Of a DNA stretch of 35,209 nucleotides, positions 1-8,104 are shown in pieces. Position 1 is the stretch's first letter. Each line of letters opens with the position of its first letter. A program made the position numbers and the translations under genes. Below the pieces are notes generated by a model, which was not told the DNA's origin, searched no databases, and saw only the letters and a list, made by a program, of their open reading frames with translations. Source of the DNA: Stercoripulliclostridium_A sp963642145 (GTDB taxonomy: Bacteria > Bacillota > Clostridia > Christensenellales > DTU072); assembly GCA_963642145.1 (NCBI GenBank), contig CAVIFU010000017.1, positions 1-35,209 of the forward strand. Reading direction: 5' to 3'.

Positions 1-54
1 ATATCACCGCGCCCATCGGGCGTGTATATCACCGTCGCCGTAGGCGATGTATAT
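1..54 (-). repeat. Hairpin repeat array, left window end
   Basis: Two short hairpins (9-23, arms CGCCC/GGGCG; 34-48, arms TCGCC/GGCGA in either orientation) are separated by the 10-mer GTATATCACC at 24-33, with partial copies at 1-8 and 49-54. Read on the minus strand this is the same unit as the array at the right end (10-mer GGTGATATAC plus a 15-17 nt hairpin). A 34-nt stretch is identical between the two ends in inverted orientation. No protein-coding content is seen. The array is cut by the window edge. Confidence 0.8.
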
Positions 55-82
55 AATTCTCAGGGGTGGGGACCGCTTGAAC

Positions 83-119
83 AAAAGAAAATCGGCTCCG
101 TAAAGTATTACAGAGCCGA
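83..119 (-). terminator. Rho-independent terminator of the long lipoprotein/opp operon
   Basis: On the minus strand the stem TCGGCTC/GAGCCGA (plus an inner GTA/TAC pairing across a mismatch) is followed directly by TTTTCTTTTG. It lies 22 bp beyond the stop codon of the 1584-aa gene and is the first convincing terminator after the promoter at 28278. Confidence 0.85.
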
Positions 120-141
120 CCGACTTGTTTTGGGTGATTGG

Positions 142-3100
142 TTACATTGTTTCAAATACCACGGTCGTGCCGAAGTAGCCGTGCGCGTCTGACGAAACTG
201 TCGTTGAAATGACGTTCAACTTCTTGGGAGAAGTAACGTCGACTATGGTCAAAACGATGGTTGCGTCGTTTACTTTTATCGTGACGGTATCGCCGACTAC
301 CGCATAAGTGCCTTGGGTGCCGTTTTTGGATCCGAAAGGCGGATTGTATTTATCGGTTTGGCACATGTCCTTGGAGGACGATCCCGAGTCGTGCTCGCTC
401 GAAGAGGATATCACGGTGACTACGCCGTTTTCTCCGAATATAAACGTTGTTACCGCCGTGTACGGCTCGTTATCACAATAGAAAGTATATGACGCTTGGT
501 AACTTATGCCGGAAATCAGGCTCTCGTCCAAAGTAATGTCCGCTACGCTATACGTATCGTCCGCGCCAAGCATGTAGACGTTGACATCGCCCCCTACTTT
601 GACGGTTACAGAACGAACGTTTATCACATACGTGCCCGTCTCGGTTCCGAGTTTAGCCGTGCCGAAGCCGTTGAGCGTCAACGTATCGCCGTCCGTAGAC
701 GTGTACGTTCCGCGTACTGCGTCCGCAAGCGTCAAGCCCGTGACGGAGTCGCCCCACTTAGTAACGCGCGCGTATACCGTTCTGTTTGCCGTTTGCGCCT
801 TGAAGATCGTGCCCGCCGTCTTGATGTCCGTGCCTTCTTCAAACGTGATTTGCGCTTCCGCGCCCAACGCGTTCGTGCTGTTGCTCAAATAGTATTTGAC
901 GGAGTCGCCGACGGTGATTTCCCTCAGTACGCAACCTTCTGCGCCTATTATCGCCGTTTTGCCCGTCGTGAAGTACTCCGTGAACTTATCCGCACCGCTC
1001 GCCGTTACCTTGATGACGCCGTCCGATATGACTTCGCCTTTGAGCGCAATGAATGCGTATGTCGCGGAATATGCCTTGATGATGAACGTCGTGCCGTCCT
1101 CGCCGTAGAACGTGTCGCCTACGTATTTTACGCCGTTGTAGAGAATGTTTGCCGTGCCGTATTTGGTTATTTCAAGCGTCGTAGACGAATCGCACAAGCC
1201 TCCTTTGTAGTTTAAGGCAAGCTCGCTTTCTTTCTTGTCGCGATACTCCACTACATAGTATGCTTTGACGCTCTCGCCGCCTACCTGCAGATTGCCGATG
1301 ACGATTTGGTAGAAGCCGCCCTTGTTGGTGCTGATGGCATTCATATTAAAATTGGTTTTCTTTGTCGTTTCGTCCCACGTGCCGTCCTTGGTCGTAACGG
1401 TAATCCGTTTGCGCAGATCGGCATATAAAGTGCCGCAATCTACAAATGATACGTCAACGCTGATGATCGCGCCGTCCGTAATGTATTGGTTTACAAACTT
1501 CGCGCCTATCAACGACGTGTCCGCAATGTCTTTGCACGTAAGAACGTTGAGTAGCTCCGCTACGTAGAACTTAGCGGACGTACCGTGCGCGTATCCGCTG
1601 TTTACGCCTATAAAAGCAAGCCTCAGCTCGTTACCCACTCTCGTGTATGTCACCGCCAACGGATTCGTCTCCGACTTGTCAAACGCAATGTGCCCGGTGC
1701 CGTATCCGTCAAGGAATACGTACATGTTGTCGTATACGTAGTAGCCGAACAGATTGTCCTTTTCGTCTACAGTGAAAGTCTTATTGTCAACGTCCAACTT
1801 GATGCGGAAAGAATAATATTTAGACGTCTTTTCATTGAAATCATACAAGAACAACGCGTCCGTCTCGTAATCGAGATATGCGTTCGCGCGCGAAGCGAAT
1901 TGGTATACGTCGCTTCCTATCGTCAGCGTAGCGACGTCTTTGTCGCTAAAACTGACTCTCGCCGTTTTGCCGTCTATCTTGCCGCTAAACTTCATGTTCG
2001 CGTACTTGTAATCCGCCGCGTCGGCGTTGAGATCAACCTTTGCGGTCGTTGCGGAAACCATATCGAATATGTAGCGCACGCCGTCAAAAGTCAAAGTGGC
2101 TCTTTCACCGCTCTTGGCTTCGAATCCCTCAGAGAACTCCGCTTCGCCCCAGCTCACCGAATAAATCGTGTCGCTCGACGTCTTGCTCATAAGGTTTACG
2201 TACAGCGCGTACCACTTGCTTATCGCGGCGTCCTCCGTCGACGTTATGCCGAAAACGTCTATCGAATAATTGTTGATGGTGTCGTATAGCACGTACTTGG
2301 AACCGCGGTTGACGATTATGTGAGAATCGATGTTCCACGCGCCCTCGTTAAAGTACACCATCGGGCGTTTGTCGTCGCTGTAACTCATCCTGAGCGAATT
2401 GTCGGGATCCAAAACGATTATGCCGTCAAAATAGTACAAAGTGTAGTCGTAAGACCCTATCTTGATTTTGATCGTGCGCTCGTCCTCGGCGCCGACTATC
2501 GTCACGTTCTTCGCGCCGAACGTTATGCTGCCGTCATCATTGACGATAAAGTCTTTCAACGGCTTTGACGCAACCGCGTCTTGCGTAGCGTAACCCTCGT
2601 CGTCGTATTCCTGCTCAACCGGTATCGTGCTGAGCTTGGTGTGATATGTGCCTTTGATGGCGTTGTCTATTATGACTATCCTGCTCTCGGCGGTGACGCC
2701 TTTGTGATCGATGCTTACGTAGTAAACGCCCGGCTCGAATACGTTGACTTTGCCGCTGATTTCGTCAAAAGTCGGCTTGACTGTCTTGCCGTTCTCGGTG
2801 ATGACAAACATGTCCTCCGGCAAAATCGTCGCGCCCGTGAATATCGCTTTGTCCGTGCCCGCTACGTATACGCTCGCGCATACCGTCAGCTTGTATTCCG
2901 CAATTATCGGCTCTTTGCCGGAACCGTTTGCGTATACGGCAAGTTTGACGTCCTTAACGCCCGAAACCGTGTAGTCGATCTCGTCGGAAAGCACTTCGTA
3001 GTATACCGCGGTCGGGTCTAAGTCGATATTGTCGCTTTTGTCGGTCAAAATCTGCTTGATGCCGTTGACGTATACGGTAACGTTGCTCGTGATATCGTAA

Positions 3101-4896
3101 TTGTAGACGCCCGTCTTCAACACGACTTCGTCGGAGTCGACGGAAACTTCGTATTTGTACTTGACAACACTGTATGTCGCTTCGTACTCGATGTTTTGGA
3201 CGGAACCTGCTTTTTCGCCGTAAGGTATGGTTATCTTAACCGCGTATGTGCCCTCGGTAGAGAAATCGACGGCGGTTAAGTCCATGTACCGCTCGATACT
3301 GCGGAAACGTATGCCGTTGACCATCACTTCAAAGTCGCTCGCAAAGTCGTAGGCGTCTTTGTCCGTGCCTAAGGATACCACTATCGGATCGCTTACGGGC
3401 GTTATCGATACTCCGCGCTTGACGTGTACGACCGAAACGTAGTCCTTGCCGTCATACGTAAGTGTTACGGGGTAGTCGCCTTCGACGGAATAGTCCACTT
3501 CTCCGCTAAGCATGTCGGCTGTTACCTCTACCGCGACGCCGTTTAGCGTGACGGTGAATAGCGACGTTAGATTGATTCTCTCTCCGTTAGGGTAAGTAAC
3601 GACATCTGCAGTCGTAACCACCGGGGTTGCCTTATCGGTAACCCTGACGTCAAACGACTTGTTCACCGTTGTACCGTCCTCGCTGTAACTTGCGCTTACG
3701 GTAACCGTATGGCCGCATACGGCATCCCTTAACGTGTCGTAATCAAACGTTATATCCGCGGAATCGGCAATTTCTTCATCGACATAGAGCCAAAAATATT
3801 CGGATAAATCGACTGTATTTACCTCGTCTTCCCTAACGGTCAACTCGGAGTATGCCGGGAGTATTTCTATTACGTGATCACCGCTAACCGTTACCGGCAA
3901 CGTCGCCGTAGCGCGTCCGAAATTAACCGTAACGGTGTATTCGCCGGGGGTTGCCGTAATGTCGGTCGTGACGCAATCCGATGCGATCGCCCGCTCTTTG
4001 CCGTCCACGTATCCGATAAACAGTTTGGTGAAATCGTAGGACGCTACCTTGCCGGAATAGATCGTCAGGCTATCGCACAGTTTGACGATGTCATATTTAA
4101 GTTTGATGGGAACTATCTTGGTCGTAGCGGACTTACCCTTGTATGTGCAAGTCACGTATCCGCCGTCAATCGTCACGTTTACATCCAAGTAATCCTCGCT
4201 ATCCTGCACGTATTTGCCGGCGTTGTCCCTGATGACAAACAAACTTGTGTATTTGTAGGTAAGGATCTCATCGTCCCTGATCTCGCGCGTTTCGTAGTAC
4301 GCCGTAACGGTGTATCCGTTATCTACCATGACCGTCAACGTTTTGGTTATGCCGTGGTAGGTTACGCTATACTTGTACGTGCCCGTTTCGGCTTTGACGT
4401 TGCTTGTGACCATACTCGGAACGATCTGCTCGGTTTCGCCGTCAATGGTTGCGCGGAAATATTGAAGATAATTGTATTTCGCAGCCTCCGTCTCCAATAC
4501 CGTAATGTAGTTTTTGCTCAGATTCAGCTCGTATACGGGCTCGGAAATAATCACGGTGACAGTGGCGCTTGCGCCCTCATATGTGCAAGTAACGGTACCC
4601 GATCCTTGATGTTCGGGTACCGCGCTCGTATCGATATATGACTTTTCGACGGGTACCGAAACGCCGTCCGCAACGATGGCGAACAACGATGTGTAGTCGT
4701 AGACTTCCGATTCCGCCAAACCGATTTCCACGGTCGATTGAATCGCAAAAACCTCTACGACGCGCTCGCCGTCGTTCGTGTTATCCGGCGATGGCGGAGT
4801 TACTCCGCCATCGTCTTTGTCACATCCGATGAATGTGAATATCATAAGTATTGCTACCGCCAAAAGTATCGCGGTGGTAATATGCCTCTTTTTCAT
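142..4896 (-). CDS. Large surface lipoprotein with nine Ig-like repeats
   Basis: Predicted 1584-aa lipoprotein, function not recognised. Residues 1-25 form a lipoprotein signal peptide (KKRH n-region, hydrophobic core, lipobox FIGC with C25), so the mature protein should be lipid-anchored outside the membrane. Residues about 45-745 hold nine tandem beta-rich, Ig-like units of 73-79 residues. Each opens with a Y-[DNK]-[FY]-T-x-L-F-like motif (near residues 66, 141, 214, 287, 362, 441, 516, 598 and 686), then a short VDG/VNG turn and a T-V-T strand. They resemble bacterial Ig-like adhesin domains, but I cannot name the Pfam family. Residues 748-1584 are beta-rich with recurring GTY..DG..TLTL and Y.F elements and no catalytic motif. 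The start is fixed by AAAGGAGAAGGC before ATG. It is the last gene of the operon, 32 bp after the 1024-aa gene and followed by a terminator. Likely a surface binding or scaffold protein (inference). Confidence 0.85.
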   Translation of the reverse strand: MKKRHITTAILLAVAILMIFTFIGCDKDDGGVTPPSPDNTNDGERVVEVFAIQSTVEIGLAESEVYDYTSLFAIVADGVSVPVEKSYIDTSAVPEHQGSGTVTCTYEGASATVTVIISEPVYELNLSKNYITVLETEAAKYNYLQYFRATIDGETEQIVPSMVTSNVKAETGTYKYSVTYHGITKTLTVMVDNGYTVTAYYETREIRDDEILTYKYTSLFVIRDNAGKYVQDSEDYLDVNVTIDGGYVTCTYKGKSATTKIVPIKLKYDIVKLCDSLTIYSGKVASYDFTKLFIGYVDGKERAIASDCVTTDITATPGEYTVTVNFGRATATLPVTVSGDHVIEILPAYSELTVREDEVNTVDLSEYFWLYVDEEIADSADITFDYDTLRDAVCGHTVTVSASYSEDGTTVNKSFDVRVTDKATPVVTTADVVTYPNGERINLTSLFTVTLNGVAVEVTADMLSGEVDYSVEGDYPVTLTYDGKDYVSVVHVKRGVSITPVSDPIVVSLGTDKDAYDFASDFEVMVNGIRFRSIERYMDLTAVDFSTEGTYAVKITIPYGEKAGSVQNIEYEATYSVVKYKYEVSVDSDEVVLKTGVYNYDITSNVTVYVNGIKQILTDKSDNIDLDPTAVYYEVLSDEIDYTVSGVKDVKLAVYANGSGKEPIIAEYKLTVCASVYVAGTDKAIFTGATILPEDMFVITENGKTVKPTFDEISGKVNVFEPGVYYVSIDHKGVTAESRIVIIDNAIKGTYHTKLSTIPVEQEYDDEGYATQDAVASKPLKDFIVNDDGSITFGAKNVTIVGAEDERTIKIKIGSYDYTLYYFDGIIVLDPDNSLRMSYSDDKRPMVYFNEGAWNIDSHIIVNRGSKYVLYDTINNYSIDVFGITSTEDAAISKWYALYVNLMSKTSSDTIYSVSWGEAEFSEGFEAKSGERATLTFDGVRYIFDMVSATTAKVDLNADAADYKYANMKFSGKIDGKTARVSFSDKDVATLTIGSDVYQFASRANAYLDYETDALFLYDFNEKTSKYYSFRIKLDVDNKTFTVDEKDNLFGYYVYDNMYVFLDGYGTGHIAFDKSETNPLAVTYTRVGNELRLAFIGVNSGYAHGTSAKFYVAELLNVLTCKDIADTSLIGAKFVNQYITDGAIISVDVSFVDCGTLYADLRKRITVTTKDGTWDETTKKTNFNMNAISTNKGGFYQIVIGNLQVGGESVKAYYVVEYRDKKESELALNYKGGLCDSSTTLEITKYGTANILYNGVKYVGDTFYGEDGTTFIIKAYSATYAFIALKGEVISDGVIKVTASGADKFTEYFTTGKTAIIGAEGCVLREITVGDSVKYYLSNSTNALGAEAQITFEEGTDIKTAGTIFKAQTANRTVYARVTKWGDSVTGLTLADAVRGTYTSTDGDTLTLNGFGTAKLGTETGTYVINVRSVTVKVGGDVNVYMLGADDTYSVADITLDESLISGISYQASYTFYCDNEPYTAVTTFIFGENGVVTVISSSSEHDSGSSSKDMCQTDKYNPPFGSKNGTQGTYAVVGDTVTIKVNDATIVLTIVDVTSPKKLNVISTTVSSDAHGYFGTTVVFETM
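4789..4813. repeat. Perfect 12-bp inverted repeat inside the lipoprotein coding sequence
   Basis: CGATGGCGGAGT at 4789-4800 and its exact complement ACTCCGCCATCG at 4802-4813 flank one central base. It lies in the linker (residues about 28-36, DDGGVTPPS) immediately after the lipidated Cys25 of the 1584-aa protein. In the mRNA it would form a very stable hairpin near the start of the coding region. Confidence 0.85.
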
Positions 4897-4928
4897 GCCT
4901 TCTCCTTTCGGATCAGTCGAATAAGTCT

Positions 4929-7900
4929 TTATTTAAGCGACCAATCACCGGCGTGGTAGATGTATACCCAGAAGTATCTTGTGAAGTTGTTCTCGACTAC
5001 GATTTGGATGCCCGCGTCGCTATTGATGAACGTTGCGTATCTGCTGCCGCCCTGCAACGGATCCTTGTCGGTGTTGCTGTTTGCATCGGACTTGGTATAT
5101 CCTTTTGCATTAAGCGCGGTTCCAAGCGCGGTCATGAGGCGCTGATAGTCGGATTGGATTATTTGTTTGTTCTCGTCGCATACGTCATATGACAGCGTGA
5201 ACTCGATATAATCTTTGTAAATATCTCCGGTTGCGCCTTCTACGGTCTTCCAATTGAATCCCGGTGCGTGCAGGTTGTCGCCGAATATGCCGGTAAAGAC
5301 ATCGGGAGTCGGAACGCTTGCGTAGCTATCCCCGAATACGTCTTCTATGATCTTGTCAACGGTTGCGTGGTGTCCGCTGTGGTCGTAAGGCTCGCTCGTA
5401 CTGCAATTGTAGGCAGAGCACAACGTGGTATGCTTGTGGAAGTAGCTAAGATCCGTGAACGACGCCCACGAAGTTTCGGGGGTCCTTTGGACGTATCCGT
5501 CAAAAGCTTTGTCTGCTATCTTCGTGCTACCGTATGCGGAGTATGTGGTTGTTACGTAACCGGCATAAGTTCCGCTTACAATCGAATATTGATATACGGA
5601 CTTAATCAAGTTACCGTACTGATCAACCCAGATCGAAAAATCGGATCCGACGTCGCTTACGGCGTCTTCGGCATATTTGTACATGGAAAGTTCCATCGCA
5701 ACGTCCTTGGCGATGGTTACGTCGCGCAGGGTGTACTCATATACGTAAACATTTGCTCCTCTATCCGATTCAACGGTTTGCACCGACTTGAATTTGAATA
5801 TTTCAGCCGCAAACTCGAATTGAGGAATCATATCTTTAACAGTGCCGGCATAGCGTTTTTTACCGACGAACGCGTCGGCGCTGCTGTCAAACGCAAACTC
5901 ATCGTAATAGCTTTCGGAAACTTGTTTGTATCCGGTGTAGTCGGTATAGTACAGCGGATCGCCGGACATGCCGTATTCGTATTTACCGGTAGTGCCAAGC
6001 ACTATTGCGTCAGCCGTGATATACCCTACGGTGCCTACCGTGCCGTCTTGAGTGCGCGTGCTTGCATAGGGATTGGTAACCGTCTTCTTGGAGCTCGTGC
6101 TCGAAGATGTGGAAGTGGAAGAAGCGCTCGAATCGGTACTGCCGGAAACTTGATATTCGGACTCGTCGATGGAGGGCGAATACGTGGTTGCGTCTACCGC
6201 TTCAAAAGTATAGTTAGTAGCACCATTCATCGTCTTTATCATGGTCAACAATGCAGTATATGCGCCTTGCGTAAGCGAATCGCTTGCGGTAGTGGTGTAA
6301 GGAGTGGGATCCGCTACCGTGGTTTTGCCGATATCGCTAAACTTAATGTTGAGTACGGTATAGCTTTCGGACGTGGCGGTTTCGCCCTCGATGGGGTAGC
6401 CCTCGTCGTCGGTTGCGCCGTAGGACGTGTGCTCGGTTTCGCCGATAAAGCCGACTATGCCGTCTTTTCCGACAACAATGTAAATGTTATCGATGGTGTC
6501 CTCTCCCATGGGCGTGAAGGCGTAAGAAAGGTATGTCGCATAGTACCAATCGTCCGCGTCGTTTGAGTCGATGACGTACTTGAATACCGCGTACTCGGTG
6601 GAATTGTAGCCGTACGCTTCGATGTCAAAGTTCTCCGCGGCAATGTCTACGTGACGGAATTTCTTGGAGACGTTGAGCGCGAAATGACTCATGGGGTTAT
6701 ACAAATGCTGTTGCGTCCATGCTATCGGCGTGCTGTCGTAGGAGGTAACTCTCTTTTCAGCGACTTGGTTGTCTTTGTTTATATAGAGTTTGAGCATCTC
6801 GTAATCCGAATAGAATACGCCGGTGTCTCTGTCATACGCGTAATTAACTTTCTCCGTGCCCTTCTTGTAGATGTCGGTGATTACCGTGCCGTTCTTTTTG
6901 CCGGTGATGTTCCAAGAGCCGGACCATCTGCCTTCTTCCATATATACGACGGTGTCGTAACTCGTAACCTTGGTATCGCCGCCGTATACGACATAGTAGT
7001 CTACAAGGGTTCCCTTGGCGGTTATAGAAGCGTTGGAGACGGTTTTCATCATCTCGGTGGTCAATTTCAAACCGTTGGCGCCGTCAACCTGACCTTCCTT
7101 TTGCAAAGCGCGCAAATACAGGCTGACCGAGCTCTTTACTTCGGGATGATCTTTGAGCTTGGCGGTGATGGTTACCCTCGTATCGTAGGGAACGTCGCCG
7201 ACGATTTCAACGGTGTTATCGTCGTTGATTGCGATCTTGTCGGAAGACGCGGACAATGTGTATTCGGCATCGGGTATGACGGAAACGGTCAATTGCGCCT
7301 TGTTCTTGGTTTCGCCGTCATTGACTACCGCGATTTCGCCGACGTCGGATTTGAGTTTGAGCGTGGGAGCCTCTTCTTTGGCTTTTATCGTAAATGTCTT
7401 GCTGCTCTTGACGGTGGGATCGCTCTTCAATGAAACGGTGACGGTTATCTGCGTATCCTCATCGGGAGCTTCGAATACGGTAAGAACGCCGTTGTTGTAT
7501 GCCGCGTACGATTTATTCGACAACGTGACGTCGTACGCTTCATCGTTTGACGTGCTGATGGTCAAAAGAGCGGGATCTCCTGCGGCAATCGTATATTTAT
7601 CCGCCGTAACGACGACATACGAGGCTTCGGTCCTCTCGGAGGCAATCACAGTAAACGTTTTGCTCGCCTTGACGGTGGGATCCTTGACCAAGGAAACGGT
7701 AACCGTAACGGTAGACGTCTCGAGAACTCTTGTCGCGACAACGTACAAGCATCCGTTGTTTTCGTCGTATCCTACGAGCGAAGGATCGGATATGTCGATG
7801 TCCCATGCTTCGCCTTCGGGATCGGTAATGACGGTCAAAGCAACGGTTGTGCCGACTTTGAGCGCCTGTCCTTTGGAAGAAATGTAAATCTTCTTTGCTG

Positions 7901-8003
7901 TTTCGGTATTCGTATCTTTATCACATGCGGTCAGGGCAATACTCATCACAAGCACCAAAACCATACATAATATCAATGCGATTTTACTTACGCGCTTCTT
8001 CAT
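4929..8003 (-). CDS. Large lipoprotein, three Ig-like domains plus a paralogous C-terminal region
   Basis: Predicted 1024-aa lipoprotein of unknown function. The signal peptide ends in lipobox LTAC with C27. Three Ig-like domains follow (about 38-120, 128-208, 212-299), the first two sharing a VTVSL(V/K)(K/S)DPTVK.SKTFT strand pattern. Residues 300-1024 form a large domain shared with the adjacent 871-aa lipoprotein: compare AGTVKDMIPQFEFAAEIF here with AGDFKNAQPSFAFAPEIF there, a common SW(A/N)(S/E) stretch, and similar C-terminal strands ending in YVWY/FWVYIY. A Ser/Thr-only linker lies near residues 620-640 and a His/Cys cluster near residues 855-879. ATG is preceded by TATAAGGAGTAACC. The upstream gap of 101 bp has a promoter-like sequence, so the gene may also be transcribed separately with the 1584-aa gene. 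Confidence 0.85.
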   Translation of the reverse strand: MKKRVSKIALILCMVLVLVMSIALTACDKDTNTETAKKIYISSKGQALKVGTTVALTVITDPEGEAWDIDISDPSLVGYDENNGCLYVVATRVLETSTVTVTVSLVKDPTVKASKTFTVIASERTEASYVVVTADKYTIAAGDPALLTISTSNDEAYDVTLSNKSYAAYNNGVLTVFEAPDEDTQITVTVSLKSDPTVKSSKTFTIKAKEEAPTLKLKSDVGEIAVVNDGETKNKAQLTVSVIPDAEYTLSASSDKIAINDDNTVEIVGDVPYDTRVTITAKLKDHPEVKSSVSLYLRALQKEGQVDGANGLKLTTEMMKTVSNASITAKGTLVDYYVVYGGDTKVTSYDTVVYMEEGRWSGSWNITGKKNGTVITDIYKKGTEKVNYAYDRDTGVFYSDYEMLKLYINKDNQVAEKRVTSYDSTPIAWTQQHLYNPMSHFALNVSKKFRHVDIAAENFDIEAYGYNSTEYAVFKYVIDSNDADDWYYATYLSYAFTPMGEDTIDNIYIVVGKDGIVGFIGETEHTSYGATDDEGYPIEGETATSESYTVLNIKFSDIGKTTVADPTPYTTTASDSLTQGAYTALLTMIKTMNGATNYTFEAVDATTYSPSIDESEYQVSGSTDSSASSTSTSSSTSSKKTVTNPYASTRTQDGTVGTVGYITADAIVLGTTGKYEYGMSGDPLYYTDYTGYKQVSESYYDEFAFDSSADAFVGKKRYAGTVKDMIPQFEFAAEIFKFKSVQTVESDRGANVYVYEYTLRDVTIAKDVAMELSMYKYAEDAVSDVGSDFSIWVDQYGNLIKSVYQYSIVSGTYAGYVTTTYSAYGSTKIADKAFDGYVQRTPETSWASFTDLSYFHKHTTLCSAYNCSTSEPYDHSGHHATVDKIIEDVFGDSYASVPTPDVFTGIFGDNLHAPGFNWKTVEGATGDIYKDYIEFTLSYDVCDENKQIIQSDYQRLMTALGTALNAKGYTKSDANSNTDKDPLQGGSRYATFINSDAGIQIVVENNFTRYFWVYIYHAGDWSLK

Positions 8004-8035
8004 ATAGGTTACTCCTTATATTAAAGTTAGTTTAT

Positions 8036-8063
8036 TTTATAATCATTTTGTTTTGTAGGTCAA
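8036..8063 (-). promoter_or_regulatory. Candidate internal promoter in the 101-bp gap
   Basis: On the minus strand TTGACC (8058-8063), a 16-bp spacer and TATAAA (8036-8041; or TAAAAT with an 18-bp spacer) lie in the only gap above 45 bp in the operon. No terminator precedes it. It would drive the 1024- and 1584-aa lipoprotein genes. Confidence 0.5.
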
Positions 8064-8104
8064 TTTCTCGCTTAATCAATGTTCGGTAAATTCTTTGTAA
8101 AAAT

